Notes under the pieces: generated by a model
What the model was told of the DNA's origin: nothing
The model's database searches: none
What the model saw: only the letters and a program-made list of their open reading frames with translations
Program-made: the position numbers and the translations under genes
In this document: piece after piece, positions 50,231 through 58,823 of the stretch
How the letters are laid out: each line of letters begins with the position of its first letter
How positions within the stretch are numbered: position 1 is the first letter of the stretch
Source: Burkholderiaceae bacterium
Lineage (GTDB): Bacteria > Pseudomonadota > Gammaproteobacteria > Burkholderiales > Burkholderiaceae_E
DNA length: 64,000 nt
Assembly (NCBI GenBank): GCA_016710525.1
Contig: JADJVQ010000020.1
Coordinates: forward strand, 1 to 64,000
Direction: 5' to 3'

Positions 50231-51835
50231 ATGGCTAACGATCCCGTCGACGTCCTGATCATCGGTGCCGGTGCGGCCGGCGCCGCCTTCGCCTGGAGCC
50301 TGTCGGACACCCGCATGCGCATCCTGTGCCTGGAGCAGGGCGACTGGATGCATCCGTCGCAGTACCCGAGCACCGGGCGCGACGGCGAACTGCGCCAGAT
50401 GGGCGAATTCAACTTCAATCCCAACGTGCGCGGCCGCGACACCGACTACCCGGTCAATGGCGAGCACTCGCCGATCGCCATCGCCAACTTCAACGGGGTG
50501 GGCGGCGGCACGATCCTGTACGCCGCGCATTTCCCGCGCTTTCATCCGAGCGATTTTAAGGTGAAGAGCTGCGATGGCGTGGCCGACGACTGGCCCATCG
50601 ATTACCAGACGCTCGAACCGTACTTCGCCGAAAACGACCGGATGATGGGGGTGTCCGGACTGGCTGGCGATCCGGCCTATCCGGACCATCAGCCGCCCCT
50701 GCCCCCGGTGCCGCTGGGCAAGTCGGGCGAGACGATGGCGCGCGGTTTCAACGCGCTGGGATGGCACTGGTGGCCCTCGGACAGCGCGGTCGTCACCCGC
50801 CCCTACGAGGGCCGCGACCGGTGCCTGAACCTGGGGCCATGCACCAGCGGCTGCGCGCAGGGCGCCAAGGGCAGCACCGACATCACCTACTGGCCCGAGG
50901 CCATCCGGCGCGGGGTGCAATTGCGCACGCGCTGCCGCGTTCGCGAGATCACGGTGAACGACGCCGGCATGGCGACCGGCGTCATCTACTACGATGCCCA
51001 GGGCGTCGAGCAGTTCCAGGCGGCCGAGGTCGTGGTGGTGGCCTGCAATGGCATCGGCACACCGCGCCTGCTGCTGAACTCGACCTCCAAGCGTTTTCCC
51101 AATGGCCTGGCGAACGGCAACGACCAGGTCGGCCGCAACCTGATGCTGCACCCCTATGCCTGGGTGATGGGCACTTTTCCCGAGCGGCTCGATGGCCACT
51201 TCGGTCCTTCGGGCTGCTGCATCTGGAGCCAGGAGTTCTACGAGACCGACAAGGCGCGCGGTTTCGTGCGCGGCTACACGATGGAAATCGTGCGCGGCCG
51301 CGGCCCGCTGGTCACCGCGCTGAACGGACTGGCCAGCGGCCAGATTCCCTGGGGTGCCGGTTTCCATCAGGCCTATGGCGAACTGTTCGGGCACACCACC
51401 GGCATGGTGGTGATCTGCGAAGACCTGCCCGAGGCCCACAACCGCGTCACGCTCGATGATCGCCTGACCGACTCCCATGGGGTGCCGGCGCCCAGGATCC
51501 ACTACACCCTCAGCGAGAACAGCCTGCGCATGCTCGATCACGCGGTGGCCCGCTCCACCGAAGTGCTGCGGGCGGCCGGCGCAACCGGCGTGCATTTCGA
51601 ATCGCCCTGGAAGGCCGCCGGCTGGCACAACATGGGCACCGCGCGCATGGGCAGCGATCCGGCCACCTCGGTGGTCGACGCCCGCGGCCGGGCCCACGAA
51701 GTGCGCAACCTGTTCGTCATCGACGGCAGCGTGTTCGTCACCTCGGCCGGCGTCAACCCGACCAGCACGATCCAGGCGCTGGCCTTGTACGTGGCCGACC
51801 AGATGAAAAAAAACCTCGCCAATCTGTTTGATTGA
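50231..51835 (+). CDS. GMC-family FAD oxidoreductase
   Basis: 534-aa glucose-methanol-choline oxidoreductase. The FAD motif is VLIIGAGAAGAAFAWSL, the second signature NFNGVGGGTILYAAHFPRFHP, and the C-terminal active-site block is AAGWHNMGTARMGSDPATSVVD with the His, followed by NLFVIDGSVFVTSAGVNPTSTIQALA. It is the dehydrogenase type that works with a gluconate 2-dehydrogenase subunit 3-like partner, encoded 12 bp downstream. No signal peptide. It likely oxidises an alcohol or sugar; electron acceptor unknown. Confidence 0.92.
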   Translation: MANDPVDVLIIGAGAAGAAFAWSLSDTRMRILCLEQGDWMHPSQYPSTGRDGELRQMGEFNFNPNVRGRDTDYPVNGEHSPIAIANFNGVGGGTILYAAHFPRFHPSDFKVKSCDGVADDWPIDYQTLEPYFAENDRMMGVSGLAGDPAYPDHQPPLPPVPLGKSGETMARGFNALGWHWWPSDSAVVTRPYEGRDRCLNLGPCTSGCAQGAKGSTDITYWPEAIRRGVQLRTRCRVREITVNDAGMATGVIYYDAQGVEQFQAAEVVVVACNGIGTPRLLLNSTSKRFPNGLANGNDQVGRNLMLHPYAWVMGTFPERLDGHFGPSGCCIWSQEFYETDKARGFVRGYTMEIVRGRGPLVTALNGLASGQIPWGAGFHQAYGELFGHTTGMVVICEDLPEAHNRVTLDDRLTDSHGVPAPRIHYTLSENSLRMLDHAVARSTEVLRAAGATGVHFESPWKAAGWHNMGTARMGSDPATSVVDARGRAHEVRNLFVIDGSVFVTSAGVNPTSTIQALALYVADQMKKNLANLFD

Positions 51836-51847
51836 GGACTGCAGGTC

Positions 51848-52333
51848 ATGACCCATCACACGACCGTCCCCGAGGCGAACCTGGCAGCACCGTTCAGCGA
51901 GGCCCAGCGGGCCGCCTTGAACCGGCTGAGCGATCTGATGATCCCGGCTTCGCCCGATGGCCGCATGCCGGCGGCCTCGACCCTGGACCTCTATGGCGAG
52001 GTCGGCGTCCTGTCGGTCCGGGATCGTGCCGTGTTCGAGGCGGGACTTGCGCAGATCGAGGCCCGGGCCCATGCGCTGCACGGCGTACCGGTGACGCGCC
52101 TCGCCGATGCGGCCGCGATGTCCCTGATCGATGTCCTGCGCGCCGAAGGCTCGGCGTTCATCGCGGTCTTCACCGTGCAGACCGCAGGGCGCTACCTGAT
52201 GCATGAGACCGTGATGCCGCTGATCGGGCTGCCGCCCCGGCCGCACTGGCCGCAAGGCCACGAGGTCGAAGAGGGCGACTGGTCGCTGATCGACGTGGTA
52301 CGTCTGCGGCCGAAGTTCTTTCGCGAGGTGTAG
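51848..52333 (+). CDS. Gluconate 2-dehydrogenase subunit 3-like protein
   Basis: 161 aa, helical, matching the small subunit family that accompanies GMC dehydrogenases (LNRLSDLMIPASPDGRMPAAS, then a C-terminal RPHWPQGHEVEEGDW). The usual Tat signal is absent, so the complex would be cytoplasmic or the subunit is diverged. It lies 12 bp after the GMC gene and 2 bp before the nitronate monooxygenase gene, in one operon. Confidence 0.82.
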   Translation: MTHHTTVPEANLAAPFSEAQRAALNRLSDLMIPASPDGRMPAASTLDLYGEVGVLSVRDRAVFEAGLAQIEARAHALHGVPVTRLADAAAMSLIDVLRAEGSAFIAVFTVQTAGRYLMHETVMPLIGLPPRPHWPQGHEVEEGDWSLIDVVRLRPKFFREV

Positions 52334-52335
52334 CG

Positions 52336-53289
52336 ATGTTCCATACCGTGATCTGCGACGTCCTGGGGATTCGTTACCCCATTCTTCAGGGCGCCATGCA
52401 AGGCGGCGGCGGAGTCGAACTGGTCGCCGCGGTCTGCAATGCCGGCGGCCTGGGCGTGCTGCCCACCTACGGCGCGCCCGACCACAAACTGCGTGCCAGC
52501 ATTGGCGCAGTCCGGGCACTCACCGAGCGTCCGTTCGGCGTGAACATCATGCCGATGGGCCGCGGCATCACCGAGCAGTGCGCGGCAACCTGCATCGAAC
52601 TGGGGGTTCCGATCGTGACCACCGGGCGCGCCGACCCCGGGCCGGACGTGGTGCGTCGCCTGAAGGCGGCCGGCATCAAGGTCGTGTCGGTCATTCCCAC
52701 CGTCGAGCACGCGCGGCGCATGGAAGCCGAGGGCGTGGACGCGCTGGTGGCCTCCGGCACCGAGGCCGGTGGCCACGTGGGCAGCGTGGCCACGCTGCCG
52801 CTGGTGCCGCAGGTGGTCGATGCGGTCAAGATCCCGGTGCTGGCTGCCGGGGGCATCGGCGACGCGCGCGGCTTCCTGGCGGCGTTCGCGCTGGGCGCGG
52901 TCGGCGTGCAGATGGGCACCCGCTTCATGGCCACCGTCGAGTCCGACCTCGATGACGCCGGACGCGCCCGGCTGCTGGCGATGCACGAGACCGACACCAT
53001 CGTGACCCGCGTGCTGACCGGCGCCACGGTGCGGTGTGTCCGAACGCCGGAGATCGTGGCCTACGAAGAGGCCCTGGCCGCCCATGCACCAGAAGACGAG
53101 CTCGCCGAGCTCAAACGGCGCGTGCGTGGCGCCCGATCGGGCGACAGCCAGGCAGGCACCCGGACCTCGGCCGCCGGCCAGATCGGGGGCATGATCCACG
53201 ACGTGCCGACGGTTGGCGAACTGATCCAGGGCCTGCTGTCCGACGCCAGCCGGCTCGCGCAGACCTTTCCCGGGCTGGCTCAGCGCTGA
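52336..53289 (+). CDS. Nitronate monooxygenase (NMO/2-nitropropane dioxygenase family)
   Basis: 317-aa FMN TIM-barrel enzyme. YPILQGAMQGGGGVELVAAVCNAGGLGVL is the N-terminal family block; GTEAGGHVG carries the catalytic-type His and phosphate-binding glycines; VLAAGGIGDARGFLAAFALGAVGVQMGTRF completes the FMN site. These enzymes oxidise nitronates or act as FMN-dependent enoyl reductases. It starts 2 bp after the previous stop, in the GMC operon. Confidence 0.9.
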   Translation: MFHTVICDVLGIRYPILQGAMQGGGGVELVAAVCNAGGLGVLPTYGAPDHKLRASIGAVRALTERPFGVNIMPMGRGITEQCAATCIELGVPIVTTGRADPGPDVVRRLKAAGIKVVSVIPTVEHARRMEAEGVDALVASGTEAGGHVGSVATLPLVPQVVDAVKIPVLAAGGIGDARGFLAAFALGAVGVQMGTRFMATVESDLDDAGRARLLAMHETDTIVTRVLTGATVRCVRTPEIVAYEEALAAHAPEDELAELKRRVRGARSGDSQAGTRTSAAGQIGGMIHDVPTVGELIQGLLSDASRLAQTFPGLAQR

Positions 53290-53352
53290 CCTCCCTCCCT
53301 TCATCGTCCGCACCCGCCGACCGCAGTTCCTCATCTCAACTAGGAGCGCTTC

Positions 53353-54375
53353 ATGGACAAGCAAGAGCAGTCAAGCACCAGCGTGCCGGTGACCACCGTC
53401 CGCTTGCAGGACATCGCCACGGCCTACGGCCAGTCCGCAGCCCTGATGGCGGCGGTCGAAGTGGGCCTTTTCACCGCGGTCAGCGAAGGCGCGGGCACGT
53501 ACGAAGAAGTCGCCCGGGCCCTGGCGATCCATGTCACCAATGCCGAACGCCTGATGGTGATGCTGTGCGCGATCGGACTGCTGGAAAAATCCGAAGGCCG
53601 GCATCGCAATGCCGCCGATGTCGAACGTTTCCTGGTGGCGGGCAAGACCGGCTACATGGGGCCGTGGATCACCTTCACCAAGCCGATGTGGAACGAGTGG
53701 GGCAAGCTCGGCGAGCACATCCGCAACACGCAGCTGTCGGTGCTCGGTTCCAACCGCGAGTACACGACGGTCGACGCCCGCCGCTACCACAACGCCACGT
53801 ATTCGATCGGCCTGGGGGCGGGGCGGCGGTTTTCACGCCAGGTGGATCTGACCGGCCGCCGGCGCATCATGGACATCGGGGGCGGCTCGGGGGCCTATTG
53901 CATCGCCGCGGCCAAGGCGTATCCGGGCATTCGCGCGGTCGTGCTGGACGTGCCGGCCGTGTGCGAGGTCGCGCGCGATTTCATCGCCGACAACGGCGTG
54001 GCCGACCGGGTGCAGGCTCAAGCCTGCGACTTCACTCAGGACCCGTTCCCGGTCGATTGCGACGTGGCCATCATGGCGTCCAACCTGCCGCTGTACAGCC
54101 GCGAGATGATTGCCATGGTGATCAGGAAGGCGCATGACGCGCTGTTGCCCGGCGGGCAGATGCACCTGATCGGCGAGACCACCAATGACGATCGCACCGG
54201 CCCGATGGGGCCGGCTTACTGGGGCCTGCGCGAAGCGGTGTCGGATTCGCTGGGACTGGGCCACAGCGAATCCGATGTGATCGGGTATTTCCGATCGGCC
54301 GGGTTCGCCGATGTGGCGGTGCATGAATTCATTCCCGGGTCCTTGAGCCGCATCACGGGAACCCGGTCGGCGTGA
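53353..54375 (+). CDS. SAM-dependent O-methyltransferase, acetylserotonin-type
   Basis: 340 aa. An N-terminal winged-helix dimerisation domain (about 15-100: LMAAVEVGLFTAVSEGAGTYEEVARAL) precedes a Rossmann methyltransferase domain with IMDIGGGSGAYCIAAAKAYP (motif I) and LLPGGQMHLIGE (post-motif). This is the family-2 O-methyltransferase layout. AGGAGC stands about 9 nt before the ATG. It follows the nitronate monooxygenase by 63 bp and may belong to the same transcript. Substrate unknown. Confidence 0.87.
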   Translation: MDKQEQSSTSVPVTTVRLQDIATAYGQSAALMAAVEVGLFTAVSEGAGTYEEVARALAIHVTNAERLMVMLCAIGLLEKSEGRHRNAADVERFLVAGKTGYMGPWITFTKPMWNEWGKLGEHIRNTQLSVLGSNREYTTVDARRYHNATYSIGLGAGRRFSRQVDLTGRRRIMDIGGGSGAYCIAAAKAYPGIRAVVLDVPAVCEVARDFIADNGVADRVQAQACDFTQDPFPVDCDVAIMASNLPLYSREMIAMVIRKAHDALLPGGQMHLIGETTNDDRTGPMGPAYWGLREAVSDSLGLGHSESDVIGYFRSAGFADVAVHEFIPGSLSRITGTRSA

Positions 54376-54381
54376 CGGGCG

Positions 54382-54430
54382 CGGCCGCCGCCCCGGGCCG
54401 CCTGCCGGTCGGCCGGCCCGGGCGGCGCCG
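54382..54430. terminator. Long GC hairpin between convergent genes
   Basis: Arms 54382-54400 and 54414-54430 pair over 17 bp with two single-base bulges, loop of 13 nt, just after the methyltransferase stop and before the end of the GrdB/PrdB-like gene. No T tract; a bidirectional 3' end is likely. Confidence 0.55.
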
Positions 54431-54444
54431 CGGGCCGGCTGGCC

Positions 54445-55251
54445 TTACTTCTTCAGCTGCTCTTCGCGATTTGCGGGCGGCAAGTCCAATGTGAACGGCG
54501 TGGGCCACTGCAGCGGGGCGTCGACCAGAATGCCCGCCTGCCTGGCGGTGACCACCAGATCCAGTGCCATTCTCAGCACCTGCGTCTGGGTATCGATGTC
54601 CCCCGACTTGCCGAAGGTATTGCCCATCGGAAAATTGAGAAACAGACTGCGCGGCGGCTTCACCTTGACGGTGAGGTCGCGGCCGGTGGAAATGCACACG
54701 GTCGGAATGCCTGCTGCTTCGACCACTCGGGATACCAAACCCACGGTTTGATGATCCAGGGGTCAAGCCGGCACGGCAACCAGGATGTCGACGCCGTCTT
54801 CTTTCAGTTTTTGCGCGAACGCGGGCGCCGCCTGCTCGATGACTTCCCGGCGCTTGTAGATGCGGCCCATGAAGCCGCTCCACAGCCGCGGGGCCACGCC
54901 GCCGATTTCGCCGCGCCCGGCCATCTCGCGCAGCCGGTCGATCGCGAAGATGCAGTTGATGTCGCGGTCGGCGTCTTCGTGGTTGTAGTAGCTGTCGTTG
55001 ATGACGAAGTGCCTGGAGTCGGCCGTCATCTCGATCGCGTCCAGCCGGAAATCGTTGCGGGCCTTCGGGTCGAAGCCGGGCATGCCGATTTTCGAGACGC
55101 CACCTGAGGTCAGCATGGTGACGGTGCATTGCGACAGCGGTTTTTCGAGCGCGGTGAGTGGCGCGTCGTCGTTGACCGACCATTCGTAAGGCGGGAAGCC
55201 CGCCGCCGAATAGCGCTCGATCAACAGGTCCACGTATCGGATGGGTTCCAT
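54445..55251 (-). CDS. GrdB/PrdB-family reductase, probable selenoprotein (in-frame TGA)
   Basis: 268 residues if the TGA at 54763-54765 is read as selenocysteine (U163). The family pattern runs uninterrupted across it: LTSGGVSKIGMPGFD, DADRDINCIFAIDRLREMA, VDILVAVPA-U-PLDHQTVGLVSRVVEAAGIPTV, then PRSLFLNFPMGNTFGKSGD. This is the glycine/sarcosine/betaine/D-proline reductase selenoprotein B family, where Cys or Sec stands at this site; the second Cys of the usual U-x-x-C is Asp here. A SECIS-like hairpin follows directly. Read without Sec it would be two fragments in the same frame. Substrate unknown; cytoplasmic. Confidence 0.85.
54730..54757 (-). promoter_or_regulatory. Bacterial SECIS-like hairpin after the TGA codon
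   Basis: On the coding strand, five nt after TGA, GGAT-C-ATCAAACC pairs with GGTTTGGT-ATCC: 12 bp (one G-T pair), one bulged C, and a GTG loop. The loop begins 19 nt after TGA with G first. These match the published bacterial SECIS description (loop about 16-37 nt from UGA, G in the first two loop positions), so SelB could decode this TGA. Confidence 0.75.
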
Positions 55252-55405
55252 CGTGTCTCCCTGAATGAGGAGTCTTGATTGTAGGGCCTGCGGGGGCGCC
55301 CTTCCGGAAATCCGCGTTCCGACTTCATCGGCAGGGACGGGGGCGCGGCGCGTTCACCAGGCGCGGCGACAATCGCGGCAACCACTGCCTGTCGGAAAGA
55401 GACCT

Positions 55406-56080
55406 ATGAACGTGCTGGACGCCATCCAAAACCGCCGCTCGATTCGCGCCTTCCGCCCGGATCCGGTCCCCAAAGCCACGATCGAGCAGATCCTTCAGAT
55501 CTCGCAGCGCGCACCCAGCGGCACCAATACCCAGCCGTGGCATGTGTACGTCTGCGCCGGCGCGGTCCGCCAGGCGATCTCCGATGATGTGCTGGCACTG
55601 GCGCGTGCTGGCAAAGGGGCGAAATACGAAGATTTCGAGTATTACCCGGCCACCTGGAACGACGTGCACCGCGACCGGCGCCGCGGCGTGGGCTGGTCGC
55701 TGTACAGCCTGGTGGGCGTGGCCAAGGGCGATCGCGAAGGCAGCGCCCGTCAGAGCGCGCGCAACTTCCTGTTCTTCGATGCGCCGGTGGGCCTGTTCGT
55801 GACGGTGGACCGCTACCTGACGCGCGGCAGCTGGGCCGATGCCGGCATGTACCTGCAGACGATCATGCTGGCGGCCAAGGGCTTCGGGCTGGACACCTGC
55901 CCGCAGGCGGCGTGGATCCAGTACCAGGAGCCGGTGTTCAAGCATCTGGGAATCCCGGCCGATCAGAGCCTGGTGTCCGGCATGAGCCTGGGGTTCGCGG
56001 ACCCGAACGCCATCGAGAACACGCTGATCAGCGAGCGCGAGGCGCTCGAGAATGTCGCGCATTACCGCGGCTTCGACTGA
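55406..56080 (+). CDS. Nitroreductase-family FMN oxidoreductase
   Basis: 224-aa FMN enzyme. The N-terminal RRSIRAFRPDPVP and RAPSGTNTQPWHVYV are the family FMN-binding blocks; ADAGMYLQTIMLAAKGFGLDTCPQ and the terminal GMSLGFAD complete it. NfsB/NAD(P)H nitroreductase fold; native substrates could be nitroaromatics, quinones or flavins. ATG 55406 has GGAAAG upstream. It is divergent from the selenoprotein gene and precedes tctC by 77 bp. Confidence 0.9.
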   Translation: MNVLDAIQNRRSIRAFRPDPVPKATIEQILQISQRAPSGTNTQPWHVYVCAGAVRQAISDDVLALARAGKGAKYEDFEYYPATWNDVHRDRRRGVGWSLYSLVGVAKGDREGSARQSARNFLFFDAPVGLFVTVDRYLTRGSWADAGMYLQTIMLAAKGFGLDTCPQAAWIQYQEPVFKHLGIPADQSLVSGMSLGFADPNAIENTLISEREALENVAHYRGFD

Positions 56081-56157
56081 GCTCGTTTCGTTTCAGGCGT
56101 CAAAAGCAGCCGCCCTGGCTTCTTCGGTCGTATCTTGCCGCAAAACCAGGAGGAAGC

Positions 56158-57126
56158 ATGAGCATCAAGCAGAGTCTGAAATCAGCGCTCGCAGGTCTGA
56201 GCATGATGGTCATTGCGGGCGCCGCTTGCGCGCAGGAATATCCAAGCAAGCCGGTCACCCTGATCATTCCCTGGCCTGCGGGCGGCCCGACCGATGTCAC
56301 GATGCGAGCCATCGCGGAGGCTGCCGCCAAACATCTCGGCCAACCGATCGTGATCGAGAACAAGGCGGGTGGGGCGGGTACCGTGGGACCCGCCACGATG
56401 GCGGCCACGGCCAAGCCGGACGGCTATACGCTGTCGCAAATGCCGATCACCGTGTATCGCCTGCCGCTGATGCAAAAGACCACCTGGAAGGCAGATGACT
56501 TCAGCTACGTCATCCATCTGACCGGGTACGTCTTTGCGATGTTCGCCGGCGCCGACACGCCGTTCAAGAAATGGGAAGACGTCGTCGATTACGCGAAGAA
56601 GAACCCCGGCAAGGTCACGTATGCCACGCCCGGGGCGGGTAGTTCGCTGCACCTGGGCACCGCCATGGTGGCCGAGAAAGCCGGCATCAAGCTGACCCAT
56701 GTTCCGTTCAAGGGCGCTGCCGAAGTCAACGCGGCGGTGGCCGGCGGGCACGTGATGCTGGGCTCCAGCGGAACCAGCATCCGGCCGCTGGTCGATGCCG
56801 GCAAGGCCCGCTTCCTCAACGTCTGGACCGCGAAGCGTGTCTCGTTCCTGCCCGAGATTCCGACGCTGCAGGACCTGGGCTATCCGTTCGTGATCGATTC
56901 CCCCTGGGGCATTGCCGGACCGAAGGGAATGGATCCGAAGGTGGTTGCCAAGATCCACGATGCATTCCAGAAGGCGCTGACCGAGCAGCCGGTGATCGAC
57001 ACGCTGCATCGCTTCGACATGGTCCCGAACTACAAGAACACGGCCGACTACAAGGCCGCCGTGGCCGAGCAGATCAAGATCGAAGAAGAACTGCTCGGCA
57101 GGCTCAATCTGCTGAAGAAGCCCTAG
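56158..57126 (+). CDS. tctC: TctC-type tricarboxylate-transporter binding protein
   Basis: 322-aa Bug/TctC protein with a Sec signal ending GAACAQE; mature blocks are PSKPVTLIIPWPAGGPTD, IVIENKAGGAGTVGPA and LTHVPFKGAAEVNAAVAGG. AGGAGGAAGC gives a strong ribosome site. tctB and tctA lie downstream, so this is the receptor of a complete tripartite transporter. Its TAG stop is the target site of the IS630 remnant: the TA of the stop is the left target dinucleotide. Removing the element would leave the same stop, so the protein is not shortened. Confidence 0.93.
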   Translation: MSIKQSLKSALAGLSMMVIAGAACAQEYPSKPVTLIIPWPAGGPTDVTMRAIAEAAAKHLGQPIVIENKAGGAGTVGPATMAATAKPDGYTLSQMPITVYRLPLMQKTTWKADDFSYVIHLTGYVFAMFAGADTPFKKWEDVVDYAKKNPGKVTYATPGAGSSLHLGTAMVAEKAGIKLTHVPFKGAAEVNAAVAGGHVMLGSSGTSIRPLVDAGKARFLNVWTAKRVSFLPEIPTLQDLGYPFVIDSPWGIAGPKGMDPKVVAKIHDAFQKALTEQPVIDTLHRFDMVPNYKNTADYKAAVAEQIKIEEELLGRLNLLKKP

Positions 57127-58228
57127 TGTCGTGGTTAAAAATTCATTGAAATATTGGTATTCGTCGCCATCTGTCGTGTAGGTATCGATACACGAGGTGG
57201 GGGAGCGAAGCCGCAGCTGTGTTAGCTCAAACAGGGACAACTTCAGGCCTGGGCACTGCGTCGAACGGCGCAAGCTTGGCATCACGCTCGCGCATTGTAT
57301 TGAAGCTGCGCCCAGAGGCCTGACCAATCAAGCGGTGGCCCGCAGCTGCAGATCACGCAGCAGACCGTCTCGAAGTGGCGTCAACGGTTCGTCGTGCAGC
57401 GTCTGGACGGACTGCTGGATGCGCCGCGCACAAGCGCCAAAACCATCGATAACGCCAAAGTTCGCGTGGTGTTGCTCGCACGCTGGGTCGGTGCCGCGCA
57501 ACGCACGCTGTACGCGCCCATGGCCGGCGAATGAAATGTCGCAGACGGCCATCTCCGCATCTGGCGTGCGTTCGGCTTCAGCCGCATCGCCAGGAGACCT
57601 TCAAGCTTTCCACCGACCCGCTGTTTGTCGAGAAGGTGCGCGACATCGTGGGGCTGTACCTGGACCCGCCGGTGAGCGATGGTTTTGTGCGTGGACGAAG
57701 AAGCCAGATCCAGGCGCTGGACCGCACGGCCACCATCTTGCCCAGACCGAGCACCCCGAGCGGCGCCGCACGACTACATACGCCACGGCACCACGACACT
57801 GTTTGCGGCGCTCGACATCGCCACCGGCAGTCATTAGCCAGCCCATCAGCGTCATCGCGCCAGCGGAATTCCTCTCGTTCTGCGCCTACATCATCGAAGC
57901 CAATGTTCCGGCCGAGTTGGACGTGCACCGGGACCTACGCCCACAAGCCCCGCAATCCGTGCCTGGTTCGCTCCGTGGCATCCAGTTCAAATCCACTCAC
58001 GCCAACCTCGGCATCGTGGCTGAACCAAGTTGAACGCTAGTTCTCCACGCTCACTCAAAATATTTGCGCCGCGCCCGCATCGACGACCCATCAGCTCGAG
58101 CAGGCGATTCGCCAATACTTGGAAGTCACAATGCCGACTCCAAAACCGTTCGTGTGGACGAAATCTGCCGATGACATTCTGGCGAGCATTCAGAGTTTTG
58201 TTTGCGAATTTCTAACTCACGACACTAG
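57124..58228 (+). mobile_element. Degraded IS630-family insertion sequence
   Basis: About 1.1 kb. The ends are inverted repeats: CTAGTGTCGTG then TTAAAAATTC on the left, and the same with two or three changes on the right (complement of 58205-58228). TA lies at both outer edges, the IS630 target. The interior gives a classic IS630 transposase only by moving between frames: QTVSKWRQRFVVQRLDGLLD, ETFKLSTDPLFVEKVRDIVG, the VDE of the first catalytic Asp region, ASWLNQVER and KPFVWTKSADDILASI. Many indels make it inactive. It separates tctC from tctB. Confidence 0.88.
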
Positions 58229-58321
58229 CAGGCTGTCGGGCCTTCAGGGCCTTTCGTTGCGCGCTGATCCGGACGCGCCGGCCGTCGTCCGGACAGTCGA
58301 TGACTGATCGTTCATTGAGCG

Positions 58322-58337
58322 GCTCGCGGACGCGAGC
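58322..58337 (+). other. Hairpin just upstream of tctB
   Basis: GCTCGCG-GA-CGCGAGC, a perfect 7-bp dyad, 15 bp before the tctB start. Hairpins between binding-protein and permease genes often stabilise the upstream mRNA; here it lies on the tctB side of the IS remnant. Confidence 0.4.
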
Positions 58338-58352
58338 GCCGGAGGGTTGCTT

Positions 58353-58814
58353 GTGAAAATCGACAACACCGAACTGTGGAGCGGCCTGTTCGGCCTGGGC
58401 TTGAGTCTGTTCGTCGTCTGGGCGGGCCTCGCGCACGAACTCGGCACCATCAACGACCCGGGTTCGGGCTATGTGCTGTTCTACGTCGGGCTGCTGATGA
58501 CGGTGTTCTCGCTCGTCATCCTGGTGTCGGCGCTCAAGAGCGGCGGGCCGACCTTCGTCTCGCTGTGGCGCAACGTGCGATGGACCAAGCCGCTGATCGC
58601 CATCGGGCTGCTGATCGCGTTCACCATTGCATTCGAGACGCTGGGCTTCCTGGTATCGACCATTGCTCTGCTGATCGCGTTGCTGCGGCTCATCGATCCG
58701 GTGCCCTGGTGGCGAGCGATCCCGATCGCCATCGCGTCGCCGCTGATCTGCTGGTACGTGCTGCAAAAGCTGCTGCTGATCTCGCTGCCCTCGGGCATGT
58801 TCGGTCTGGGCTGA
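58353..58814 (+). CDS. tctB: Tripartite tricarboxylate transporter small membrane subunit TctB
   Basis: 153 aa with four predicted helices (LFGLGLSLFVVWAGLA, VLFYVGLLMTVFSLVILVSAL, PLIAIGLLIAFTIAFETLGFL, and a C-terminal pair). This is the normal size of TctB. The GTG start at 58353 has GGAGG 7 nt upstream; TTG 58347 is less likely. It follows the IS remnant and precedes tctA by 9 bp. With TctA it forms the sodium- or proton-driven importer fed by TctC. Confidence 0.9.
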   Translation: MKIDNTELWSGLFGLGLSLFVVWAGLAHELGTINDPGSGYVLFYVGLLMTVFSLVILVSALKSGGPTFVSLWRNVRWTKPLIAIGLLIAFTIAFETLGFLVSTIALLIALLRLIDPVPWWRAIPIAIASPLICWYVLQKLLLISLPSGMFGLG

Positions 58815-58823
58815 GGGGCGAAC

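Noticed and set aside
54763..55251. Treating the GrdB/PrdB-like gene as a simple nonsense pseudogene
   Set aside because: The TGA is at the family Cys/Sec site, the frame is otherwise perfect on both sides, and a SECIS-like hairpin follows. A mutation cannot be fully excluded without tRNA-Sec evidence.
57197..58307. Several short open frames between tctC and tctB
   Set aside because: They are frame-broken pieces of an IS630 transposase inside inverted repeats, not separate genes.
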